NCBI RefSeq assembly: GCF_002179965.1
Contig: NZ_NGUQ01000015.1
Location: 124,001 to 188,000 of the forward strand
DNA from: Pandoraea sp. PE-S2T-3
GTDB lineage: Bacteria; Pseudomonadota; Gammaproteobacteria; Burkholderiales; Burkholderiaceae
Length of the DNA stretch: 64,000 bases
Direction: 5' to 3'
Positions 36,697 to 46,200 of the stretch are shown here, in pieces. Below the pieces are notes generated by a model. The model ran no database searches. It saw only the letters and a list, made by a program, of their open reading frames with translations, and was not told the origin of the DNA. Within the stretch, counting starts at the first letter, position 1; every line of letters begins with the position of its first letter. Position numbers and translations under genes: made by a program.

Positions 36697-39600
36697 TCAC
36701 GCCAGGCTCTCGGACCGCTCCCGGTTCTGCCCCTGTCTGCGAATGAATTGCGACCCGCCGGGCACGCTCTGACGGGCAGGCCCCGCGCCGCGCAGGGCCA
36801 TCACACGCAGGGCCCGTGGCGTGCCATTCAGATTCGGCGACATGCCTTGCGGGGGCGATCCGATGTCACTGAACGATCCCCTCGGGGTCCCGTACACGGA
36901 CGACGCCCGGCTGGGTGTCGGCGACTGAGCAGGCGCGAGTTCCAGCCAGTTGACTGGGCTTGTATTGCCTTGACCCGGCGGCTGGGGGGCTTGCCGTTTG
37001 GCGCCCGACCGACGACCACTTTGCGCCGCTTCGCGAGCAAGCCTTTCCTGTCGCAAAACGCCAATTCGCCGGTCAAATTCCGCGACGCTGGCCTTCCGCC
37101 GAGTGTTCACCACCGACCGATAGGTTCTGAGCGTCGCCGGCCCCCCGAAGAGGAACGCGCCCGTCGACAGGGTCCCGCCCACAGCGCCCAGTATCCCCGC
37201 CAGTTCGGTATTGTCCGCGGCACGCGTGGCGGACGAGCCGACCATGGTGAGCGACCCCATAGCGCTGCCGACGATCTTGGCCGACGACAGCACCGCCGTG
37301 GTAACGGTGATCCCTTTGGCCGCCGCCAGCGTTGCGGCGCTGCCGGCGGCGGCCAACCCCGCCTTACCGAGCGCAGCTCGCGCCGATACGTTAAGCACAA
37401 TCCCGACGCCCTTAATGCCCCCCGCGACCGATACGGCAGTGGTGATCGACACGGCCGCAAGCAACGCGGGGATCGTAATGGCCAGCCATTTCGGGATATG
37501 GCCAGAGGGGTCGGTCGCATTGACCGGATCGATGCGCGCGTACGCGTTGATGCCGCCGCCATCGAATGGCGCAAACGTATCGGGCACCATGAAGCGCGCG
37601 AGCACCGGGGAGTACATCCGTGCATTGCCTAACCAGAGCCATTGCGTGGCCGGATCGGACGTTTCGCCGTCGTACCCGGGCACCCCGTCGAGCACGGCGC
37701 TCGTTTCGCGAAAACCCGACGGCGAATACACCACCGCATGCGTAGTCTGCGCATCGTAGGTCTGCATGACGCTCCCCTTGGCATCCAGCGCGTAGACCTG
37801 CAACGCGCCGGTCTGATCGATCGTGCCCGCGCCCCCATCGAGATAGACCCGCGACATCGTGCCCCGCACTTCGGTGACGAGCACGTTCTCACGGAAGATT
37901 CGTGCGCGGGACGGTTGCCCGGTCAAGGTGACCGTGCATTGCTCGTCGAGCCCGTTGTATCGATACGCGGCAAGTTCCGCGCCGCTTCGCGACACCGAGA
38001 GCATCTGATCCAATGCGTTGTAGGTGATGTGGTAGCCACTCTCCGCTTCGATCATTCGCCCGGCGGCGTCATACGCAAACGTCTGCGTACCGTTGGCGGC
38101 GCCATAGCCTTCATAGACGAGCGACGTGAGCTGAGTCGGGTCGGCCGCGTTCTCGTAGCGGTAATCCGCAATGCCCGGGTCCGTTGCAGGCCCTTGGTGC
38201 CACGTCGTTACCCGGGTGATGTTGTCGAGCACGTCGTAATCCCACTGCTGGAGATAGATGCGTCGCGACGGGTCATGCGGGTCGTGCGGTGCCTGATCGC
38301 CGATGGAGGCATAAAGCGCCAGTCTGCCGCGCGTGTCGTAGTCAAAGGTTTCGGTGAGTACAGGCGCACCGCCCAGCGCGCGCACGCGTGACGTCAGCAG
38401 GTCAAGACCGTCGTACTGCTGTTCGATGGAGAATGCCGGGCGGCCGGGGGCCACATACTCGCGCAGGATTTCGCGGCCCGCTTCGTCATACGAGTAAGTG
38501 GTCGTGAGCATCGTCTGACCGGCCTGCGTCACGCGTTGCTCACGCACACGGCTCAGGGCGTCGTAGGTCAAGGCCGCCGTCACGTTGCCGCATTGCACGT
38601 CCATCAGGCGCCCCGTGTCCGTCTCGAAGCGGTAGCGATGATCAAGTCCGGTGACATCGGTGTAGCTGACGGGCAAGCCCTGCAACGACCAGACGTGGGC
38701 CGTCGTACGCCGGGTGTCGCCTTCGAGCCACGTCTCGCCGGACAGGTTTCCCGAAGCGTCACGTTCGCACCGGTAATCACTGGCGGGCTGGCCGGTCGTT
38801 TGCACGCTGGCATGCATCAACAACCCGGTCTTTTGGTCGTAGTCATAGTCGATGCTGACAGCACCACTGGTGCAGCGCGTCAGGCTCGACGGCAGCGACG
38901 GATTGACGTCATAAGTCACGATCTCACCGCCGGGATCGCGTACCTCACGCGGCAGCGTGCGATCGGCATCGAAGGCCCACGTCGACGTGCGTCCCCCGAT
39001 GGTCTGGCGGCTCACCCGCATCAGGCCGTCGAACTCGCGGCGGCCGATGTCGATGCCGTTCAACCGGATGGCTGCGACTTCGTCGCTATCGGCATGGGGG
39101 ACGTAGTCGTTCTCGATCACGTCCGTGCCCGGCAGCGTGGTTCGCACGACGCGATCAGCAAAGTCGTATTCGTATTGGGTGCGCTGTTGACGCGGGTCGG
39201 TCTCCGTTTCCAGCCGCCCCAACCCGTCGTAGGTGTATGCCAGCCGGCTGATCAAGGTGCCGGCGACGGTCCGGCGTTCGGCCCAGTCAGCGGCGTCGAA
39301 GTGATTCATCTGACGGACCGTGCTTGCACTGCGCACCGCCCCCGCGCTCGCCGATGCCCAGCTTGTCTCGACCTGCGTGAGCGGATCGTATTCCGTATGG
39401 TCGGTCACGCCGTCGGCGCGCACCACAGACACCTGCTGATCCCAGCCGTCATAGAGAAACTGCTTTGTCACGGCAATGGTTTGCCCATCATGAATGTCAC
39501 TTGTCAGGTCCTGCGCGGCGCGCCCGAACGCGTCGTAGTCGATACGGTGAATGTCATGAGGCTGTCCCTGTGCCACGTCCGGCGCCATGCGCGTCTCGCG

Positions 39601-41604
39601 TACGAGCAGGCCAGTCCCTTCGAAGACTTGCGTCGTCACGACACCAGACGCCGTCGTGCTGATCTGACTCGCCTCGCCCCCGGCCAGCCCGATGAGCGTA
39701 AAGGCGTGTCTAAGCGTCGCCGTGTAGGCACTCTCGCCGGTCTTCGGCGTTGTGGTCTCTTCGACTACGCGCCCCAGAGCGTCGTACACGTACGTCACGA
39801 TCTCGTCAGCGCTCTCGCGGCGTGTTTCCAGACCGGAGATGACCGAGGTATGGCGGCTGGTCTGAGTGACGGTGTCGTCGAAATCGGTGCGGGTCGACTC
39901 TTCCGTGACCAGCGTGTCGTCGGCCAGCGCATAACTGAACCCGGTCGTGATGCTGCGTCCGCCCATCGCCTCGACCTGCTGTTTCAAGCGGCCGTGCAGC
40001 AGCAGCGAAAGCGGGTTGTTCTCGAAGTCGTACGTGTTCGTCTGATGGACGCCGGCGGGGGTCTCCAGCGTCTGCTGTATGCATTCCAGATAACCGGGAG
40101 CGCCCGGTGCCATCGAGGGCAACAAGGCGTAGCGATGGCGTGTCGTGACGGTCGCCGCGACTTTCGAGCCCGGCACCGCTGTCGCAGGCACCATTGCCGT
40201 CGTCTTCACTGTGTGCGGCGTGTCCCAGACAGGGTCCGGCGGACATCCGTCTTCTCCGCCGGGCAAATAGTACGTCGTGCGCTCCGCGGTGCCGTCCGGA
40301 CCGATTTCTTCGGTCGTATTGCCCCACGCGTCGTAGCCATAGCTCGTGAGATCGTCGCGCGACACCCCGCCGCGCCGAAACCGCGTGGTATGCGTGCGGA
40401 TCTGGTTGACGGTGATCGGCTGGTCATGCCACGGCTTACCCGGTTCCTCGTGATATTCAGTGAGCTGACTCTGCTCGCAATCGGCTTCGGTGCGACGCTC
40501 GATGCGCGTGCCGTGGAAGCGGTCGTATTCGCGAAAGATCGTGACCTGCGCGGTACCCGCCGTGTTGAGCTGCGATTCGGTACTTGTATACCGATAGTCG
40601 CTCGTGACCTTGTACAGCGCGTCGGTCGCGTCCTCCCAGTCGACACCGGCTTCGAACCCGAGAAAGTTGTGCGTCGAATACGAGTAGGTCGTCACGCGCA
40701 GCGGCTGCCCCTGACCGGGATCGAGCGCGTGGCGTGCGACGTAGGGCAGCCGTTGGGGTTCCGTGCCTACCGGATCGCCCGCACGCAGCGGAAACGCGTG
40801 TCCGCGTTCTTCATAGGCGATGGTCTCGACACTGCCCGTCGGGGAACGCACTTCCGTCAGCATCGCGAGATCGGCGGCGGTGTAGCGGCTATAGCGCAGA
40901 TGCCAGGCCACTTGCCCGGGAAGGGGCAGTTCGATGGATGAGACGAGATCGCCTGAGAGCACCAGCCGGAATTCGATCGCGTTGCCGTCGGTGCCGGTCA
41001 ATGCGATGGTGGCGGCCTGCGCCGTGCGGCTGGCGCGCAGTAATTCGCGCCGTTCGTGATCGGCGATCGTGGACAACATAGGCTGCCCCTCGAAATGCAC
41101 CCAAGTCAGGTGAAGCGAGCGGCCCTGCGGCGAGATGATCTCGACCGGGACATACGGCGATAGCGGATCACTGTTGTCGAACTTTGTCAGCCGCTCGCGA
41201 CGGCCTGAGCGATAGGTGACGGTGAGTGTGTCGCCCGCTTTTTCGGCGATGAACGTCGGCAGTTTCTTGTCGGGAAATTCGATGCGATTTTCATACACGA
41301 TAGCCAGCTGAGTTTCGCCATCCGCCAGCGACAACCGTTTGGCACCGGGGCTCAGACGGCTCATGCCCCATGACCAGCCGCGCCCCAATCCGACGTCGGC
41401 ATTCTGCAAGGCATCGAAAGCGAGCGACAACGCCAGATCCGGCCCGGTCAGCGCATTCATTGCCAGCTTGGGCAGCGCCACCCGGAGGGAGTAAGTGCCG
41501 GTGCGAGGATCGACACCCTTCTCGAGAAAACTCAGAAAGCTTTGTGCGCCTGAGTACAACGTGTTGCTATCGGCCTGCGCCGGTCCTTGATGCGTGCCTG
41601 TCAT
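36697..41604 (-). CDS. Rhs/YD-repeat protein, copy 2 (upstream paralogue)
   Basis: 1635 aa. It is clearly paralogous to the copy encoded 63 bases downstream, with the same opening LYSGAQSFLSFLEKGV, the same YD-repeat shell (YDGLGRLETETDP, YDFADRVVRTTLP) and the same core end VNATDPSGH near residue 1369. The 266-residue tail again has a hydrophobic Ala/Gly-rich block ending in YRSVVNTRRK. A basic and Pro/Ser-rich segment follows (SRASSVYGTPRGSF, SPPQGMSPNLNGTP) that may be disordered. AGGGG precedes the ATG by seven bases. No PAAR, signal peptide or recognised enzyme domain. Rhs shells typically encapsulate a C-terminal effector; what this one delivers is not evident. Confidence 0.85.
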   Translation of the reverse strand: MTGTHQGPAQADSNTLYSGAQSFLSFLEKGVDPRTGTYSLRVALPKLAMNALTGPDLALSLAFDALQNADVGLGRGWSWGMSRLSPGAKRLSLADGETQLAIVYENRIEFPDKKLPTFIAEKAGDTLTVTYRSGRRERLTKFDNSDPLSPYVPVEIISPQGRSLHLTWVHFEGQPMLSTIADHERRELLRASRTAQAATIALTGTDGNAIEFRLVLSGDLVSSIELPLPGQVAWHLRYSRYTAADLAMLTEVRSPTGSVETIAYEERGHAFPLRAGDPVGTEPQRLPYVARHALDPGQGQPLRVTTYSYSTHNFLGFEAGVDWEDATDALYKVTSDYRYTSTESQLNTAGTAQVTIFREYDRFHGTRIERRTEADCEQSQLTEYHEEPGKPWHDQPITVNQIRTHTTRFRRGGVSRDDLTSYGYDAWGNTTEEIGPDGTAERTTYYLPGGEDGCPPDPVWDTPHTVKTTAMVPATAVPGSKVAATVTTRHRYALLPSMAPGAPGYLECIQQTLETPAGVHQTNTYDFENNPLSLLLHGRLKQQVEAMGGRSITTGFSYALADDTLVTEESTRTDFDDTVTQTSRHTSVISGLETRRESADEIVTYVYDALGRVVEETTTPKTGESAYTATLRHAFTLIGLAGGEASQISTTASGVVTTQVFEGTGLLVRETRMAPDVAQGQPHDIHRIDYDAFGRAAQDLTSDIHDGQTIAVTKQFLYDGWDQQVSVVRADGVTDHTEYDPLTQVETSWASASAGAVRSASTVRQMNHFDAADWAERRTVAGTLISRLAYTYDGLGRLETETDPRQQRTQYEYDFADRVVRTTLPGTDVIENDYVPHADSDEVAAIRLNGIDIGRREFDGLMRVSRQTIGGRTSTWAFDADRTLPREVRDPGGEIVTYDVNPSLPSSLTRCTSGAVSIDYDYDQKTGLLMHASVQTTGQPASDYRCERDASGNLSGETWLEGDTRRTTAHVWSLQGLPVSYTDVTGLDHRYRFETDTGRLMDVQCGNVTAALTYDALSRVREQRVTQAGQTMLTTTYSYDEAGREILREYVAPGRPAFSIEQQYDGLDLLTSRVRALGGAPVLTETFDYDTRGRLALYASIGDQAPHDPHDPSRRIYLQQWDYDVLDNITRVTTWHQGPATDPGIADYRYENAADPTQLTSLVYEGYGAANGTQTFAYDAAGRMIEAESGYHITYNALDQMLSVSRSGAELAAYRYNGLDEQCTVTLTGQPSRARIFRENVLVTEVRGTMSRVYLDGGAGTIDQTGALQVYALDAKGSVMQTYDAQTTHAVVYSPSGFRETSAVLDGVPGYDGETSDPATQWLWLGNARMYSPVLARFMVPDTFAPFDGGGINAYARIDPVNATDPSGHIPKWLAITIPALLAAVSITTAVSVAGGIKGVGIVLNVSARAALGKAGLAAAGSAATLAAAKGITVTTAVLSSAKIVGSAMGSLTMVGSSATRAADNTELAGILGAVGGTLSTGAFLFGGPATLRTYRSVVNTRRKASVAEFDRRIGVLRQERLAREAAQSGRRSGAKRQAPQPPGQGNTSPVNWLELAPAQSPTPSRASSVYGTPRGSFSDIGSPPQGMSPNLNGTPRALRVMALRGAGPARQSVPGGSQFIRRQGQNRERSESLA

Positions 41605-41640
41605 GGTGCGCCCCTGTCATTGTTGGTCGGACCGGGATGC

Positions 41641-42582
41641 TCAGGCTTGGCTGAGTGTCAACGCATCGCACGCGGGCGTAATGTTCACGCGCACCCGGTA
41701 GGGCGTGCCGTACTGATCGCGCAACGTGTAGGTGCAGCCCTGCGCGTTTGCCGCGCCCTGATAGGGCCCAAGACTGTCGTTGGCGACGAACGCGATGGCG
41801 GCACAGGCGACACGTGGCCAATCGTTCTTCGCCACGCGGAACGCCCCGGTGTATTGGACTTGCGAATAGACAAATTCGGGGGTCGGCTGCTGGTCGGTCG
41901 GTGGCTCGGCGTAGCCGCAAAAAGCGCCACTCTGAGAGTTCGGGCTCAACCACTTGTAGCTACTGGCGAAACTCGCCGGGGCCACTTCCATCGTCCGCAT
42001 CGCCTGACGCGCACCCGTGGCCAGCACGAGGCCGAGGTAGTAGATGGTGACCTTGATGTTCGAGCCGACGGTGTATTTGTGCGTCTGCTCCCAGTCCTGA
42101 TTCCACGCCGAGAATGGCGGGCTGACCGGGGCGACGGGAATGAGATCGACTGTACCGTCTGAATGGCTGATGTTTTTTGAAAAGATCTCCTGATTGTTCT
42201 CCAGCGTGATGCGCATGCCGATCGTCTTCCTCGCATTCGCGAAGTCCGCCGTCTGCACGTAGTAGTGAAGGAACTCCCTGTTTTCGACCGCGATATCAGC
42301 GCCGCCGGGATGGAACTCATACACGTTCTTCGCGAGCGATGACCCCCATGTCCCGATAGGCACCGGCATTGACGAATCGACGAGGGGCACCTCCTGCTCC
42401 GAGTTGCCGTCGACCACACGAAGCGTCGCGGTTTCCGCAGGCGACAAGTTCTTGTCGGCTATGAGTTCGATTTCCAGCCGGACCTGACAAAGCCCGTTGT
42501 TGTAAGTCCGTTCGCCGCCGGAGCTGACGGTGACCTTGAACGTATGAATGATCGTTGCACGCTCGTCCGATTTCGTATCCAT
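41641..42582 (-). CDS. Unrecognised 313-aa beta-rich protein, first gene of the Rhs unit
   Basis: I do not recognise this family. The sequence alternates short polar and hydrophobic stretches typical of beta-sandwich folds (TIIHTFKVTVSSGGERTYNN, VRLEIELIADKNL, VTIYYLGLVLATG). It has a handful of cysteines and an aromatic-rich middle, and no signal peptide or membrane helix. GAGGTGA lies four bases before the ATG. The gap to rhs copy 2 is 36 bases and all genes run the same way, so it leads a five-gene unit. A perfect palindrome 62 bases upstream is a candidate operator. A structural or carrier partner for the Rhs proteins is a guess from position. Confidence 0.6.
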   Translation of the reverse strand: MDTKSDERATIIHTFKVTVSSGGERTYNNGLCQVRLEIELIADKNLSPAETATLRVVDGNSEQEVPLVDSSMPVPIGTWGSSLAKNVYEFHPGGADIAVENREFLHYYVQTADFANARKTIGMRITLENNQEIFSKNISHSDGTVDLIPVAPVSPPFSAWNQDWEQTHKYTVGSNIKVTIYYLGLVLATGARQAMRTMEVAPASFASSYKWLSPNSQSGAFCGYAEPPTDQQPTPEFVYSQVQYTGAFRVAKNDWPRVACAAIAFVANDSLGPYQGAANAQGCTYTLRDQYGTPYRVRVNITPACDALTLSQA

Positions 42583-42643
42583 GAGTCACCTCGCCGCAGT
42601 GGCAGTATGCGACCCATGTTACGAGCGCCGATATGCCACACAA

Positions 42644-42659
42644 CTGTCAACGTTGACAG
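42644..42659. promoter_or_regulatory. Perfect 16-bp palindrome upstream of the Rhs unit
   Basis: CTGTCAACGTTGACAG equals its own reverse complement. It lies in the 131-bp gap between the MaoC gene (ending at 42714) and the Rhs-unit start (42582). Each strand contains a TTGACA inside the palindrome, so a bound repressor would mask a potential -35 box. The binding protein is unknown. Confidence 0.6.
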
Positions 42660-42713
42660 GTCGGCGAGGATGCCGGGGATGCGCGCCTCAGGAACTGCGT
42701 TTCAGACTGCTTT

Positions 42714-43169
42714 TCAGGTGCTGCGTTTCAGGTAGAGGCCGGTGCCGCGAAAACGGCACACTTCTTCGCCGTGCTGGTTGGTCGCCGTCCATAGCTGGCG
42801 CACGATGCCGCGATCGGGGCGGCTTTTGGACGGCCGCACTTCGAGCGTGCTGCTGGTCACGTTGATCGTATCGCCCGGGCGCACGGGGGCGAGCCATTCG
42901 ATCTGCTCAACGCCGGGCGAGCCCATGCTCGAGGAGCGCACGAGCAGCTTGTCGACGTTGAGCCGCATCATGATGCTGCACGTATGCCAGCCACTCGCGA
43001 CGAGCCCCCCGAAATGGGACGCTCGCCCGGCCGCTTCATCCACATGGAACGGCTGTGGATCGAACTGCCGGGCGAAATGCACAATCTCGTCGGCAGAGAA
43101 GGTGTACGTCCCGAGGTCGAACGTATCACCGACGGAAAAGTCCTCAAAGTAGTACTCAAGCGTTGCCAT
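42714..43169 (-). CDS. MaoC-family (R)-hydratase/dehydratase
   Basis: 151 aa hot-dog fold. The hydratase signature is visible: FARQFDPQPFHVDEAA holds the catalytic Asp and His, followed by FGGLVASGWHTCSIMMRL. Family members hydrate 2-enoyl-CoA with R stereochemistry in fatty-acid or PHA metabolism. AGGAGG lies five bases before the ATG at 43169. An in-frame start at 43247 would add an unmatched basic leader. It sits between the Rhs unit and the giant toxin-like gene, looks like an ordinary chromosomal gene, and may mark where the island was inserted around it. Confidence 0.9.
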   Translation of the reverse strand: MATLEYYFEDFSVGDTFDLGTYTFSADEIVHFARQFDPQPFHVDEAAGRASHFGGLVASGWHTCSIMMRLNVDKLLVRSSSMGSPGVEQIEWLAPVRPGDTINVTSSTLEVRPSKSRPDRGIVRQLWTATNQHGEEVCRFRGTGLYLKRST

Positions 43170-43291
43170 GACAGCCTCCTGTGACCGGATGAGAGAGTCG
43201 GGAATGCCCGGATAATGCCGCGCCTTAATCCGCCACTTTACACCCAAGATGAACGGTTTTTGATAGCGGCACGGGCTTCGTCACGCCCACC

Positions 43292-46200
43292 ATGAATCGC
43301 CTCATCATCAAGATTTCGTGCAGCGATATTGGAAATATGATTAGCACTACGAATATAGTTTCAACCGCCTCCCCCATCAATTCGGCAACCGCCTGCGGTG
43401 CCTCTCCCAATCAGCAACTCACCGGCACGTCTGCCCCGGCAGAAGGTCACGCGATCGTCCAGACGTTGCTTGCCGACCTGCACGTCCCCGATGCCGCCCA
43501 GTGGGCGCAACAGTTGGCGCAGGCTTGCGCGGAGAATACGGGGCTTCGCACCAGTCTGATGCTGGCGCTCACACAGACACCGCTTGGCGACATCGCGAGA
43601 TGGCTTGAGGCGGACAATGATCCGCTCGTCCGGACACTCAACGATCACGCGGATCTTGCAGAAGGCATCCTCGCCTCGCTGGAGCGCGCACTGCTGGCGC
43701 GGCGCCCGTACGAGTCGCTTGAAGAGGTCGTCGCCGGCGTCACATCGCGAGACAATCTGCGCAATATCCGGCGCTCGTATGCGCGGGACGACGGTCGCCG
43801 CCAACGCGAGTTCGACGCGCGAGACGGCCCGCTCGACGTCGGCGATCGCTGGAAACAGGATCTGTGCGACACATTTACCTGGTTGCGAATGATGGGCACC
43901 GGCCACGATCCGTGGCAACAGGATCGGGATTACGAAGCCATGGCGCGGGCGCTGGCGGCCGAAATGCCCGCCGGACCGGATCACCCCGCGTGGCACAAGC
44001 ATGGCGCCATCGGCGTATTGACCGGGCTGCTCTATGCGTTCGGCGGCGTGAAAACGACGTTCGACGCGATCGGCGACTGCCTCATGCGCGTCGTCGACAG
44101 CCTGGGCACGGCCGTGAATGTCCCGCTCCCCGCCGATCCGCTGGTGTTTGCCGCCGCACAAGGCGCCGTGATCGAGCGAAGCACGGCCCTGCCCCAGCCG
44201 CTGCGGCATGCCCTCCATCATCAACTTCACCACCATCATCATCACCATCGGAAACACGACGTCCACACGCTCTCGCAGGGATCGCAGGCCGACGGGGTGT
44301 CTGCCGCGCACACCCATCATGTGCATGGGCACCGCCGCCATCAACGACGGCATCTGAACGAGACGCACACTCCCGAGCACTCGCCGCTGGCGCCGTCCGC
44401 GACGATTCAGCGGCTGATCGCCCTCGCGACGACCCAGATTGCCCGGCATGAGGCGCAGTTCGATTTCACCGCACGGGTCGCGAACATCACGGACTGGTCG
44501 CAGTTGATCCGGAAAAACCTCGCCGCGGCCGCCACGCCCGGCCGGACCCCGTTCAACTCGGACCAATGGTTTCTAAACCGATTCCGGTTCTTCTACCCAT
44601 CCAAGGAAAACGGGGCACTGGCCGGGCAAATGGATCGCGGCGGCCTTGAGGAATCGACGAAATTGACGCGGGCTGCCTTGCAATATTTCGGGTCGGGGGA
44701 AGCCCTCGGCGGCGCCGATGTGGAATACGGCATCTATACGCACGGCACCCCTCGGCTCGGCCACTATCTGCCGTCCGGCGAGTCGACCCGGCTGAGCGTG
44801 AGGCGACTCATGCAGACCATTCACGCCACTCGGCCGGTGCCGCTCCAGACACTCGACGCCATGCGCTCGCACAACACCAGCACGCCGCTCGATGCGCCGC
44901 TGTATCGCCACGGGGTCACGATGCTCGCCTACGATGCCGAGCTGGAATACGCGGCCGGACAACTCTCGCAGACCGGGCTGATCCTTGCGCAACTCGTCGC
45001 TTATGCCCCGAGTGCGGCGCTGCGCATCGCGTCGGATTCGAATCTGGCCGAGCTTCAGGGGTACACCGTCGATGTCGAGATTCCCGGGCGCCGCGGTCTG
45101 TCACGCCCCGGCGGCATGTTCGCAGTCTCGCAGTCTGCGAGGACGGCAACGGACAGCGGGGGGCGGGTCATTCTGTACGCGGCCGGCAGCACCGCGCCGC
45201 TCAGGGAGTACGCCTCGATCGGGCATCTGGTGCAGGACTTCGCGCGTGGCAAGGTGTCGGGCGCCTACGGCGACATGATGCAGCGACTGCCCCTGTCGAT
45301 TGCCCGGGACATCATGAACGGCACGGTATGCGCGATCTCGCTGACGGCAACGGACGGCGATCTGGTGCACCTGTCGCTGGCGTCGAGCGCTGAAGTCATC
45401 GGCAACGACATACGACGCGCCGGCAGACAACTCGTCTCAGGCGAACGGCGCACGGCATGGGCGCACTGGCTGGCGGGGGTGCCGTCAACCGACTTCGAAG
45501 CCGAACTCGAACGGCCGGCGCCGCAGGTCACCGGATTCAAAGACCCGCTGCCGCCACCACAGCAGCTTCACATTCGTCTGGAGACCATGCAGCAGGTGCG
45601 GGCAATGACCGACCTGCGCGCCAGCGTCTCGGCGGCACTGCCCGACCTGCGGCGAGGTGCCGTGCAGTATGCCGCGCAGTTGGTCGAGGATATGTCGGGG
45701 GCCAGCATCGACGCGGCAAAGGTGTACATGCACGTCTACGAGATGCATATCGGGCAGGGACCGATCGCCAACCCGCCATGGAAAACGGTGCAGGCGTCAG
45801 GGACCGGCACGCTGGACCAGATCGTTCTCGACATTGCACAAGGTGAGCGCGAGACGACGTTGTCCGCCAATACGGAAGCCATCTTCTCGCTCGACAGCGA
45901 ACCCCACGGCGCCCGCGCGCTGTCCTTGGGATCACTCACGCCGGTGCAGTTGCTTGCCCGCATCGATGCCGGTCATTTCATCGCTCAGCAAGGCCGCCGG
46001 CTCGACACCTTCTGGAATACGCACGAGGGGCAGGTGCGCAGCGCACTGAAAAGTGCCTTCGTCATGGATGCCTTTCTGCAAGGGCACGAGCGCACCCTTG
46101 GCGCCGAAGGGGTAGACATCGCACGACGCATTGCCCGCTGCGAGCGCATGGATTTGCTCGACCTCGACCACTTGCCGGAACATTTCGTGCTTGCGGGCTC

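Noticed and set aside
31720-41604. Interpretation of the rhs pair as Tc insecticidal toxin C components
   Set aside because: No TcA or TcB (SpvB-type) genes nearby, and the tails lack the usual TccC effector domains. Only the Rhs shell is shared.
31720-41604. Interpretation of the rhs pair as T6SS polymorphic toxins with immunity genes
   Set aside because: No PAAR or VgrG, no small immunity gene after either tail, and the two tails resemble each other instead of being unrelated tips.
44225-44257. CAT/CAC triplet run as a microsatellite or regulatory repeat
   Set aside because: It lies in frame inside the giant gene and encodes the His-rich segment, so it is treated as coding.
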